The position numbers were made by a program, and so were the translations under genes. From Paraspadella gotoi (lineage: Eukaryota > Chaetognatha), in assembly GCA_051294375.1 (NCBI GenBank), contig CM119267.1, positions 3,840,759-3,904,758 on the forward strand: a stretch of DNA of 64,000 nt, given 5' to 3'. Shown one piece after another: positions 55,668-64,000 of the stretch. Positions within the stretch are counted from its first letter, which is position 1; every line of letters begins with the position of its first letter. The notes below the pieces were generated by a model. That model was not told the origin of the DNA. It worked only from the letters and a program-made list of their open reading frames with translations, and did not search any database.

Positions 55668-55810
55668 TTGCGCCGCACTGGATTTTTTAAAAAAAACATA
55701 AGGCGGCGCTAGTAGTCGCATAGATATGAGCATCTTTAACGTAAGAGGGACAGACCGACGGACAGACAGACCGACAGACCGACCGAAGTGACTTATTGAG
55801 TTGCTCCGCG
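55668..55810. mobile_element. MITE-like element G, short copy
   Basis: Left flank AAATTCAAATGTGTTGCGCC matches 4675-4693, and GGCGGCGCTAGTAGTCGCAT, the GACCGACGGACAGACAGACC tract and GAGTTGCTCCGCGAGTACTC follow. The middle is deleted relative to 4686-5051. Confidence 0.65.
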
Positions 55811-56119
55811 AGTACTCGAAACAGAAAACAAAAAATTAGGGATTTTTAAGTCTTTCCAAACATCTTTGGGGTAGTGTGGGGGAGGGGAGGGGCGGTGAGG
55901 AGCGATTGTAGGCCAGGGAGTGGTAGCGGTGCCGGCACGGCTGTGTTTGGATATCCGTTGCAGGGGTCTAGGACGGGGGTGGGGTGGGCGCGTTTGGGGC
56001 GTTGGGGGCTGACTCCCGCAACTTCTGTAGTTTCGAGTCTGACGAACGCTGACGAATGGATGACTCGATCGATCAATTAAGCGGAAGAGATCCAATGGTT
56101 AATGAGCGGAGAGATCCAT

Positions 56120-56240
56120 CAATGAATTGGGCATTAAATGAATTAATGAATCTATGAAGTGAATGAATGAATGAATCGATGTATGAATGAATGAATGAAT
56201 GAATCTATGAAGTGAATGAGTGAATGAAAGAATGAATTGA
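56120..56240. repeat. (TGAA)n microsatellite
   Basis: Two similar blocks of TGAATGAATGAA with TCTATGAAGTGAATGA between them. Confidence 0.85.
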
Positions 56241-56348
56241 TTAATTAATTAATTAATAAATTCATTTATAAATCTACTGAACATTTAATTGCCCAAGAAT
56301 TAAATTAACATTTTTTTTTATCATTAATACGTCGCCACCCCAATCCAG

Positions 56349-56663
56349 ATATTTTGCGGGTTCCCCTCCTCTTCCTCCCATTCCACGCTCAACGGTCCGC
56401 TCGGGAGTCGCGACGTCACTTCCTGCACTCTCGCCACAGACGCCGGCGACGCCGTCTTCTCTCCCGGCGTCGTCCCGGGCGTCGCTCTGCCCGGCGCCCC
56501 GTTTCCCGTGTCGGGAATGCCGGCCGGCGTCTCCAGCATCCCGTCCGGCATCTCCGGCCTCGTCGCCGACGACGTCTACGCCGGACGCCGGATCCGACGC
56601 GATCTCAGCGCCGACGCCATCGTCATGGCCACGCCCACCGCGACTCTCATCGATTATTCGCAG
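56349..56663 (+). CDS. Candidate internal exon, Ser/Pro/Gly-rich (cytoplasmic tail?)
   Basis: Acceptor CCAATCCAG and donor CGCAG/GTGAGAG bound exactly 105 codons in phase 0. The frame reads IFCGFPSSSSHSTLNGPLG..., a G/P/V/A-rich centre (VFSPGVVPGVALPGAPFP), then DDVYAGRRIRRDLSADAIVM and ATPTATLIDYSQ. GC-rich coding composition stands out from AT-rich flanks. It joins the next exon in phase. It has no domain I recognise. It would fit a receptor tail, and its phase 0 start fits the corrected transmembrane exon at 22790. That link spans 33 kb and is only an inference. Confidence 0.6.
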
Positions 56664-56864
56664 GTGAGAGAGAAAAGAGGGCTCTGCATTTTTGAGACAC
56701 TTTTGAAATATATTATATTACTAACATTTTATAAGGAATTCTGTGAGGGTTAGTTTTGAACAAAAAAATAAAATTACCTTGTTTGAAAATTGTTGAGTTG
56801 TATCAGACAAAAAAATCTTCGAAAACCACAAAAAGTATAATAATATGGTCATGACGATCTGCAG

Positions 56865-56994
56865 GGCGATGGTCTGCAGCCGAAGCTGACGACTCGAAGT
56901 TCCTCCATCTTGGGTCCGTCGGCGGCGACCATCTTCTCTCATCAGTTGGGCAACAGCATCTTGCTTCAACAGCAACGTCCGTTGCCGCATCCAG
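56865..56994 (+). CDS. Candidate internal exon following 56349-56663
   Basis: Acceptor ACGATCTGCAG and donor CATCCAG/GTATGA. The frame continues in phase 0: GDGLQPKLTTRSSSILGPSA, then TIFSHQLGNSILLQQQRPLP and HP plus one base. The 201-base intron between the two exons is AT-rich, as expected. Ser/Gln/Pro-rich, no recognised domain. The next exon needs a phase-1 start and was not identified. Confidence 0.58.
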
Positions 56995-58425
56995 GTATGA
57001 CGGAAGTAGATTTAAATTCGCTTTCATCCTTAGTTCATTTATTAAATCTTTCGTCGGAGTAATCACGAGCCAGCAAATAAGTCGTCATGAAACATCAGGG
57101 ATCAGTCGTTAATAGACAAAACTTCGATTAAATTTGACAAAATCAGCCAAATCCTTTGCTAAATCTGTCGTTAAATCTTCTGTTAAATCTTTCTACAAAT
57201 CTTTTACAAATCATTCGCCAAATCTTTTACAAATCTTCCAAAATCTTACAAATCTTACAAATCTTCTAAAAATCTTACAAATATTACAAATCTTTTAAAA
57301 ATCTTACAAATCTCTTACAAATCTTCCGCGAAATCTTCTGCCAAATTATCCTTCCAAATCTTAAATTCACGGCGGCGCCTTTCTCTTCTCGCGGACGCAG
57401 AGGCGCGAGTCGTGACAAGATTCTGATCCTCGTCACAACAGAAAAGAAGAAGAAGAAGAAGAAGGAGAAGAAGAAGAAGGAGAAGAAGGAGAAGGAGAAG
57501 GAGAAGGAGAGGAGAAGCAGTGAAAAAAAGGAGAATAAGATTGAGAATGAGATAACCGGACGAAGAAAAAGAAGGTGACGCTGCGATTTCTCGGAAAAGC
57601 TGGGATTTCTCAGAAATACTGGGAGGCGTCGACCGTTTTGGCGGAAAAACAATATTGGAAAGGAAAGAGGGAAGAGGCGGAGAAATCTTTGGTTGTTCCT
57701 TCTTTGGGAAAAGAAAAAGATTTAGGGGAGGAAAGAGAAAAGGGAAGAATGGAGGAAAGGAAAGAATAAGGAAGAAGGGAGGAAAGGAAAGGAAAAAGAA
57801 AGGAACGAGGAAAGGAATGGAAAAAGGATTAAAAAGAAAAAGAAATGAAAAAAAAGGAAATAAGAATTAGAAAAAGTAGGAAGATGGGAAATAAAAAATA
57901 AGTGTAAATGAGAATCTAGGGAAATTTTTTTGTCTGAGTGGAATGATTTTTGCGGGAGGTTTTAATTGCTGGGAAATGCGAAATGATTTATTTAGTCCTT
58001 ACTAGATGCCAGTAAGATTAAAATAAGGCAAGTTAATTCTGGAGATGACATGATTCGTTCTAATAATTAGCACCGATCGTCAGTTATCTCTAACTATATG
58101 GGTACAAAAATCAAAAAATTTTAATATAAAAACAAGTGCAAATTAGAAAAATTAGAAAAAATGTAAAAGCGTGAAATTATAGAAAATAAACAGTGAAATA
58201 AAGATACGAATTAGGCTAATAAAGAAATACTGAAGCTAAAAAAAGGAACCGAAAAAAAAGGGGAAAAAAAAGAAAAAAAGAGCGGAAAAAAAAAAAAAAC
58301 GGGGAAAAAAACAGGGGAAAAGCGAGAAAAGGGGGAATCTTGTTGGTTGGGCTTTGCGGAGTCGTTTCCCGTCGCCGTAAAAACTATTGATTCGAGATGC
58401 AGCCGCCTCCCGATCTCAACAATAG
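56995..58425. other. Intron or intergenic DNA with degenerate repeats
   Basis: 57130-57365 is a minisatellite of AAATCTTaCA-type units (about 10-15 bases). 57430-57520 is (GAAGAA)n, 57650-57870 is purine-rich. No exon found. Confidence 0.5.
57130..57365. repeat. Degenerate AAATCTTACAAATCTT minisatellite
   Basis: About 20 imperfect units with TTACAAATCTT cores. Confidence 0.8.
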
Positions 58426-58437
58426 GGCTCTCTCTGT

Positions 58438-58459
58438 CGCTCGCGCTCTCTCCTCTCTC

Positions 58460-58511
<52 letters not shown>

Positions 58512-58512
58512 A

Positions 58513-58570
<58 letters not shown>
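58438..58570. repeat. (CT)n compound microsatellite
   Basis: CT dinucleotides with CTCATCTC and CTTCTC interruptions. Confidence 0.93.
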
Positions 58571-58572
<2 letters not shown>

Positions 58573-58734
58573 ACTATTTTGTCTTTGTATTTCTCTAATT
58601 TTCTTATCGTCTCTCCTCTGTCTCATTCTGTCTTCGTATTTCGATTCATGAGCCTTTTTTGTTTTTTCCTTTAAAAAAAAAAGGAAAGAAAAAAAACAGA
58701 ATCGTTCGGGACGATTTTTTTGTTTTCTTTCTGA

Positions 58735-60360
58735 ATGGAGACGATAAAGAGAAAGAAAAGAAGAGGAAGATTAAGAATGAGATTAAGAATGAGTTAAGAA
58801 TGAGACGATAAAAAAGAAAGAAAAAGAAGAGGAGATTAAGAATGAGAATTAATAGAATGAGATTAAGAATGAGACGATTAAAAAAGAAAGAAAAGAAGAG
58901 GAAGATAAGAAATGAGATAAGAATGAGGACGAAACAAGAGAAGAATAAGAGGAATATTAAGAATGAGATTAAGAACAGAATGAGAAGTTAAGAATGAGAG
59001 AATTAAAAGAGAAAGAAGAAAGAAGAGGGAAGATCTAGAAATGAAGATTAAGAATGAGATAAGAATGAGACGATAAAGAGAAAGAAAAGAAGAGGAAGAT
59101 AGAATGAATTAAGAATGAGATAGAAGAATGAGAATAAAGAGAAAGAAAAAAGAGAGGAAGACTAGAATGAGATTAAGAATGAGATTAAGAATGAGACGAT
59201 AAAAAGAGAAAGAAAAGCAAGAGGAGATTAGGAATGAGATTAGAATGAGCATTAAGAATGAGACGATTAAAAGAGAAGAAAAAGCAAGAGGAAAAAGATT
59301 AGAATGAGATTAAGAATTGAGATTAAGAATGAGCACATTAAAAGCAGAAAGAAAAGAAGAGGCAAGATTAAGAATGATATTAAGGAATGCGAGAATTTTA
59401 AGAAATGAGGACGATTAAAAGAGAGAAAGAAAAGAAGAGCAAAGATTAAGACATCGATATTAAGAATGACAGACTTCAAGAATGAGACGACTAACAAAGA
59501 GGAAAAAAAGAAGAGCGGAAGATTAAGAACTGAATAATTAAGCAAATGAGCATTAAGAATGACGATTAATTAACAGCAGGAGACGACAAAGAAAGAGGCA
59601 AGATTAAGAAATGAGATTAAGAATAGGATTAACGAATGAGACGATTAAAACGTTGAAAGAAGGAAGAGGAAGACTAAGAATGAGAATTAAGAATTAGGAC
59701 ATATAACAAGGAAAGAACAAGAAGTAGGAATATTAAGCAATTTGAGCATTAAGAATAGATTAAGCAATGAGACAATAAAAAGAGAAAGAAAAGAACGAGG
59801 GCGAAGGACTAGAATGAGATTTAATGCAATGAAGACGCATAAAAAAAAGATAATGAAAAAAGGAGGTAAAGACTACAAATGAGATTAAGAATGAAGACGA
59901 TCTAAAGAGAAGAAGAAAAAGAAGAGGAAGATTAAGATGATATTAAAGGAATGAGATTTCAGAATGTAGGACGATAAAGGAGAAAGAAAAGAAGAGGAAG
60001 ATTTAAGATGAGATTAAGAATGAGATAAGAATTCGATGATGATTTAAGAGAAAGAAAAAGAAAGCAGGAAGATTCTAAGAATGATATTTTAGAATCGAAG
60101 ATCTAAGCAATGACGACGACATTAATAAGCAGAAAGAAAAAGCAAAAGAAGATTTTAAAAAATGAGGATTAAGAATGCAGATAAGATGAGCGACGATTTA
60201 AAGAGGAAAGAAAAGAAGACGGAACGACTAAGAATGCAGGCATTAAGAATGAACAATAAAAAGAGGGGAAAGAAAAAGAAGGGAAGATTTTAAGAATGAA
60301 GATTTAAGAATCGGGAATTAAGAATGAGACGATAAAAGAGAAAGAAAAGAAGAGGAAAAG
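58735..60360. repeat. 1.6-kb tandem array, about 54-bp unit, heavily indelled
   Basis: Unit approximates GAGACGATAAAAGAGAAAGA, AAAGAAGAGGAAGATTAAGA, ATGAGATTAAGAAT. About 30 units. Errors increase toward the middle (for example 59400-60250 with stray C and G), while the ends are cleaner. Confidence 0.85.
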
Positions 60361-61123
60361 ATAAAGAAAAATTTAGGGAGGAAAAAAAGAAATATTGAGG
60401 TAGGAGAATTAGTGAAAAGGAGGAGAAAGAAGAAGTTAAAAAGATTGAGGTAGGAAAAAGAAAGAAAGAAAAAAGAAATACAAAAGAAAGATTAAGCACA
60501 AGGGTTAAACATTAAGGTGGAACAGGTTGAAAACTAAAAAACTTTTGCCATATATATATGGTTGAAATGTTTATCAGAGATTATAAAAATAAAAAAACTA
60601 AGATTAATTATATTTAAATGTTTTAGTGCATCAATACAACAACAAAAATAATAATAGGCATCGATTTAGTGATGAAAGGACAAAATAATTTTATCGCAGA
60701 GTAATTTATGTAGCAGATTTATATTTTATATTTAGATTTATATTTTAGAAAACGTTAAAATCCGACCCGCCGTATTTAAACCGATACGTGAAAAGCGCAT
60801 GATACGGAAATGTTAAATGAGAAAAAATAGAGAATAAAAAAAATAATATAGATTAATAATAAAATGATGAATAGTAATGTGTAGTCGGGCATTGTCATGA
60901 TTCATAATTAATGACAATGGAGCGAGGGATGAGAGAAAAGAAAAAAAAACGCTGCGAACATGATGAAAGATGTAGAATAAGTTTAATAAGTAGAGGATTT
61001 TATTTAATATTTAATATTTGATGATCTTCTTTATAAAAATCTAAATATAAATAAATAAATATATAAAATATCATTAATGGCATGATCTCAAATGGATATC
61101 TATAAAACTAATAAATTATAAAT
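60361..61123. other. AT-rich, no gene seen
   Basis: A/G-rich to 60530, then AT-rich to a 25-N gap. Confidence 0.55.
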
Positions 61124-61148
61124 NNNNNNNNNNNNNNNNNNNNNNNNN
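61124..61148. other. Assembly gap (25 N)
   Basis: Fixed-size join. Confidence 0.99.
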
Positions 61149-61239
61149 AAATAATAGATACTTGTAAATAATCGGAGATCACAAATAGACCAACCAAAAA
61201 GCGTCGCTCGGACAGGAACTTAAAAGAAAAGGGGGAAAA

Positions 61240-61680
61240 ATAAATAAGAAAGAGAGTAAAAGAAAGAAAGAAATAAAGAAAGGAAAAAATAATGAAGGTA
61301 AAGCAAGAGGAAGAGGAAGGAAAGAAAAAAAAAAGAAGGAAATGAAAGAAAAAGAGGCAAACAAAAGAAAAGATGAAAAAAACAAAGAAAAGGAAAAGAG
61401 GAGGAAGGAAAAGAAAAAAGAAGGAAAGAAAGAATGAATAGGAAAGGAAAAAAGAAGAGAGAGAAGAAAAAGAGGCAAAGAAAGAAAAGATGAAAAAAAA
61501 CAAAGAAAAGGAAAAAGAGGAGAAAGACAAGAAAAAAGAAGGAAAGAAAGAATGAAAGGAAAGAATGAAGGAGAAAAGAAAAAAGAAGGAAAGAAAAGAA
61601 AAAAGAGGAAAGAAAGAAAAAAGGAGAAAGAAAGAAAACGGAGGAAAGAAAAGAAAAAAGAAGGAAAGAAAAGAGTTTGG
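61240..61680. repeat. Polypurine tract with about 115-bp tandem units
   Basis: GAAAGAAAGG-type sequence. A unit containing AAAGAGGCAAA, AAAAGATGAAAAAAACAAAG and AAGAAGGAAAGAAAGAATGA is repeated at about 61345 and 61470. The Phe/Ser-rich minus-strand frames are artefacts. Confidence 0.75.
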
Positions 61681-62107
61681 CGTCGGATTAAGAAATGGAG
61701 TCGAATGTCGAGAGGTGATGACCAAAACATTTCGCGTCTTCGGCTGAGAAAAGAATAAAAAGGGAAATATAAAAAAAACCTGAAAAATAAAGGGATAAAA
61801 AGGAAAAGGATAAAAGGAAAGATATAAGGAAAACGGAAAGACTAAAGGAAGATAAAGAAAGAAAAACAAATTTATGAAAACATAAAAAAGACAAAAAAAC
61901 TAAGAATGTAAAACAGAGAGGTAAGAGGAAAACGGATAAAGATAAAGAGTTAGATAAAAAGAAAAGAAAAAACATAGAGAATACTATATGAGAAAATAAA
62001 ACAAAGATGATAAATGGAAAGGAGGAAAAAACAAAGATTATGAAAAGAAAAAGAGAAAAAAAAGACTGCCTCAGCGATGCCCGCTTTTTATGCGCGGGAG
62101 AGAGCAG

Positions 62108-62109
<2 letters not shown>

Positions 62110-62144
<35 letters not shown>

Positions 62145-62414
62145 AGAAGAGAAGGAGAGAGAGAAACTCTTTTATTTTTTTCTGAGGCCAGAAGTGACCG
62201 CCAAGAGGCTCGTCCAAGGCTGGGGTCGCAAAGACCTCGACCCCCCGTCGAAACCTTTCTAGGGTCAAAGGTCAGAGGTCACCGAGTATATCTCACGGTT
62301 AGTTCGGTTCTACTTTGTGGAAGGAAAAGAAAATTGGGAGAAGTAAAAAGTGGAGATGAAAATAATAAAAAAGAAAAAATGGGGAAAGGAAGAGAGGGAG
62401 AGAGAGAGAGAAGG

Positions 62415-62452
<38 letters not shown>

Positions 62453-62548
62453 AGATGAGAAAAGAGAGAAGAAAGATAGAGAGAGAGGGAGAGAGAGGGG
62501 GGAGAGAGAAGATAGAAGAGAGAGTAGAGAGAAGAGGGGGAGACAGAG

Positions 62549-62583
<35 letters not shown>

Positions 62584-62768
62584 GGGAGAGGGTTAGGGAG
62601 AGAGAGAGACAGAGACAGAGAGACCATAAAAACGTTAAAAAAAACCGTAGCTTTGTGATGTTTTAAGGAAAAGCACTTGTGAGACAGAGAAAACCAATAC
62701 AAGAGGATTAGTAAGCAACAGCGAGAGAGAGATGAGAGAGAGAGAGAAGAGACGAGAGAGACGAGAGA

Positions 62769-62814
<46 letters not shown>

Positions 62815-62820
62815 AGGTGG
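62110..62820. repeat. (GA)n-rich block with short unique islands
   Basis: GA tracts at 62110-62165, 62395-62460, 62465-62610 and 62725-62813 around unique DNA (62166-62390, 62620-62720). Confidence 0.88.
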
Positions 62821-63345
62821 GATTTCGAAGGGATAACAACAACGACGACAAAGACCGTCATCATTGAGTTAGAATTAATTTTGATTAAAAGGATAGTTAT
62901 ATATATATAATATTATACTATACTTACTTGTTTAGAAGTAACTAAGACGACGACCATGGTAGCGATTAAGAGTTGATAACTCGAGTGAATAAGAGTGAGA
63001 CTCACAGATGTGAATTCCTGGGACTAAAAGAAGTCATTTGGAGGTAATCTCCTTGTTTACCGACCACTACGTCATATGATGATGATCGACGCGAACGACG
63101 ACGACGACAGACGACGACAACGCTCTCCAGGTTACAATCTGATCTATACTTAGTTTTGGTTGACTATTGTGTCTTTTTAAAAATATCACATCTTTGTTTC
63201 AAATTTATGTCACTCTTGACTGATCACTGTTCACTTGTACTGTTCGGCGAGCCTGTTCGAAAGAAAATTACCTTTGCGAAATCCACTCTTTTATCTCTCC
63301 TCTTTGTTCGGCGAGCCTGTTCGAAGAAAATTACCTTTGCGAATA
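62814..63345. repeat. Duplicated segment, copy 1
   Basis: Matches 63526-63986 in order: AGAGCAGGTGGGATT, the ATATATATAT tract, GACGACGACCATGGTAGCGA, and GTTCGGCGAGCCTGTTCGAA. The last block occurs twice within this copy (63242 and 63307). Confidence 0.9.
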
Positions 63346-63515
63346 TCCACTCTTTTTATGTACAGAAAAATGTGCTACTTTTTTGCTTTTTTGCTTTTTT
63401 TTCATGCTTTCCTATGCGATGTTGATTTTCTGGTTTATTTTCTGGCTACGCAACTAGTGCCGAATCACTTCGCAGGGACTGAAATTGGAAAAACAATAAC
63501 AAAGCCGTTAAGGGA

Positions 63516-63525
63516 NNNNNNNNNN
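63516..63525. other. Assembly gap (10 N)
   Basis: Short run of N directly before the second copy of the terminal duplication. Confidence 0.99.
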
Positions 63526-63986
63526 AGAGCAGGTGGGATTCGGAAGGGGATAACAACAACGACGACAAAGACGTCATCATTGAGTTAGAATTAATTTTGA
63601 TTAAAGGATAGTTATATATATATATATTATACTATACTTATGTTTAGAAGTAACTAAGACGACGACCATGGTAGCGATAAGAGTTGATAACTCGAGTGAA
63701 AAAGAGTGAGACTCACAGAGTGAATTCCTGGGACTAAAAGAAGTCAATTTGGTAGGTAATCTCCTTGTTACCGACCACGACGATCATGATGATGACGACG
63801 ACAACGACAACGACGATGACGACGACGACGACAACGCTTCAAGGTTACAATCTGATATCCTAGTTTTGGTTGACTATTGTGTCTTTTAAAATATCACATC
63901 TTTGTTCAAATTTATGTCACTCTTGACTGTTCACTGTTCACTTGACTGTTCGGCGAGCCTGTTCGAAGAAAATTACCTTTGCGAAT
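63526..63986. repeat. Duplicated segment, copy 2
   Basis: Second copy of 62814-63345 with small indels and a longer GACGACGACAACGAC microsatellite (63780-63835). Ends at the terminal N run (63987-64000). Confidence 0.9.
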
Positions 63987-64000
63987 NNNNNNNNNNNNNN

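Noticed and set aside
61108-61869. 253-codon Phe/Ser-rich minus-strand frame
   Set aside because: Antisense of a GAAA polypurine tract; also crosses a gap.
62187-62262. Possible terminal exon PEVTAKRLVQGWGRKDLDPP ending in TAG
   Set aside because: The acceptor is only fair, the phase does not match the 56865 exon, and the peptide is unrecognised; it sits in a GA-rich block.

Overview
The window is a draft-quality piece of a eukaryotic nuclear genome, almost certainly an invertebrate animal. The evidence is GT-AG introns in the kilobase range, a class II DYRK protein kinase of animal type, cut-and-paste and foldback transposon remnants, and an extreme load of simple repeats, above all (GA)n/(CT)n with AATA, TGAA and ATTG tetranucleotides. 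There are no operons, no prokaryotic genes and no CRISPR array. At least 16 runs of N interrupt it. Several segments occur twice with scattered one-base indels, some flush with 25-N scaffold joins, so part of the structure is probably unmerged or poorly polished assembly rather than biology. I cannot name the species.

The one gene that can be fully modelled is a class II DYRK kinase (DYRK2/3/4, smi35A/mbk-2 type) on the minus strand, 35639 to 25630. It has four coding exons giving 532 residues. It keeps the EIYF/NAPA-like N-terminal block, the DH-box-like block, a standard glycine loop, the VALK lysine and HCDLKPDN. It has DLG in place of DFG, has lost both tyrosines of the YxY activation-loop motif (STF instead), and carries a nine-cysteine insert in the C-lobe. 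A second, frame-damaged copy of exons 1-3 lies in its third intron, inside a 4.1-kb tandem duplication (28168-32269 and 32270-36398).

On the plus strand there are scattered candidate exons of one or more membrane-protein genes: a PKD-like or other beta-sandwich piece (4392-4573), a transmembrane exon with one probable inserted base (22790-22947), and two phase-compatible exons coding a Ser/Pro/Gly-rich segment (56349-56663, 56865-56994). If these belong to one gene, the kinase is nested in its intron; this is inference only. A possible acidic terminal exon sits at 15938-15991.

Layout: 0-4.4 kb simple repeats and one candidate exon; 4.7-7.0 kb nested foldback/MITE elements, including a hAT-like element with an 8-bp target duplication and an empty site; 7.3-9.9 kb degenerate tandem repeats, duplicated as 10.1-14.4 kb across a 25-N join; 14.8-15.6 kb a second hAT-like element; 16.7-17.6 kb a palindrome; 18-19.8 kb minisatellite and repeat family R; 21.3-22.7 kb a short duplication; 22.8-25.6 kb candidate transmembrane exon and intergenic DNA; 25.6-36.4 kb the kinase locus with a long 18-bp minisatellite; 36.5-44.1 kb dispersed repeats, some with hammerhead-like motifs, and a promoter-like island at 40.6 kb; 44-47 kb AT-rich then CT-rich sequence; 47.6-52.7 kb a diverged inverted repeat with a clean TTAA-flanked insertion in one arm; 53-64 kb purine-rich tandem arrays, two candidate exons and a terminal duplication.
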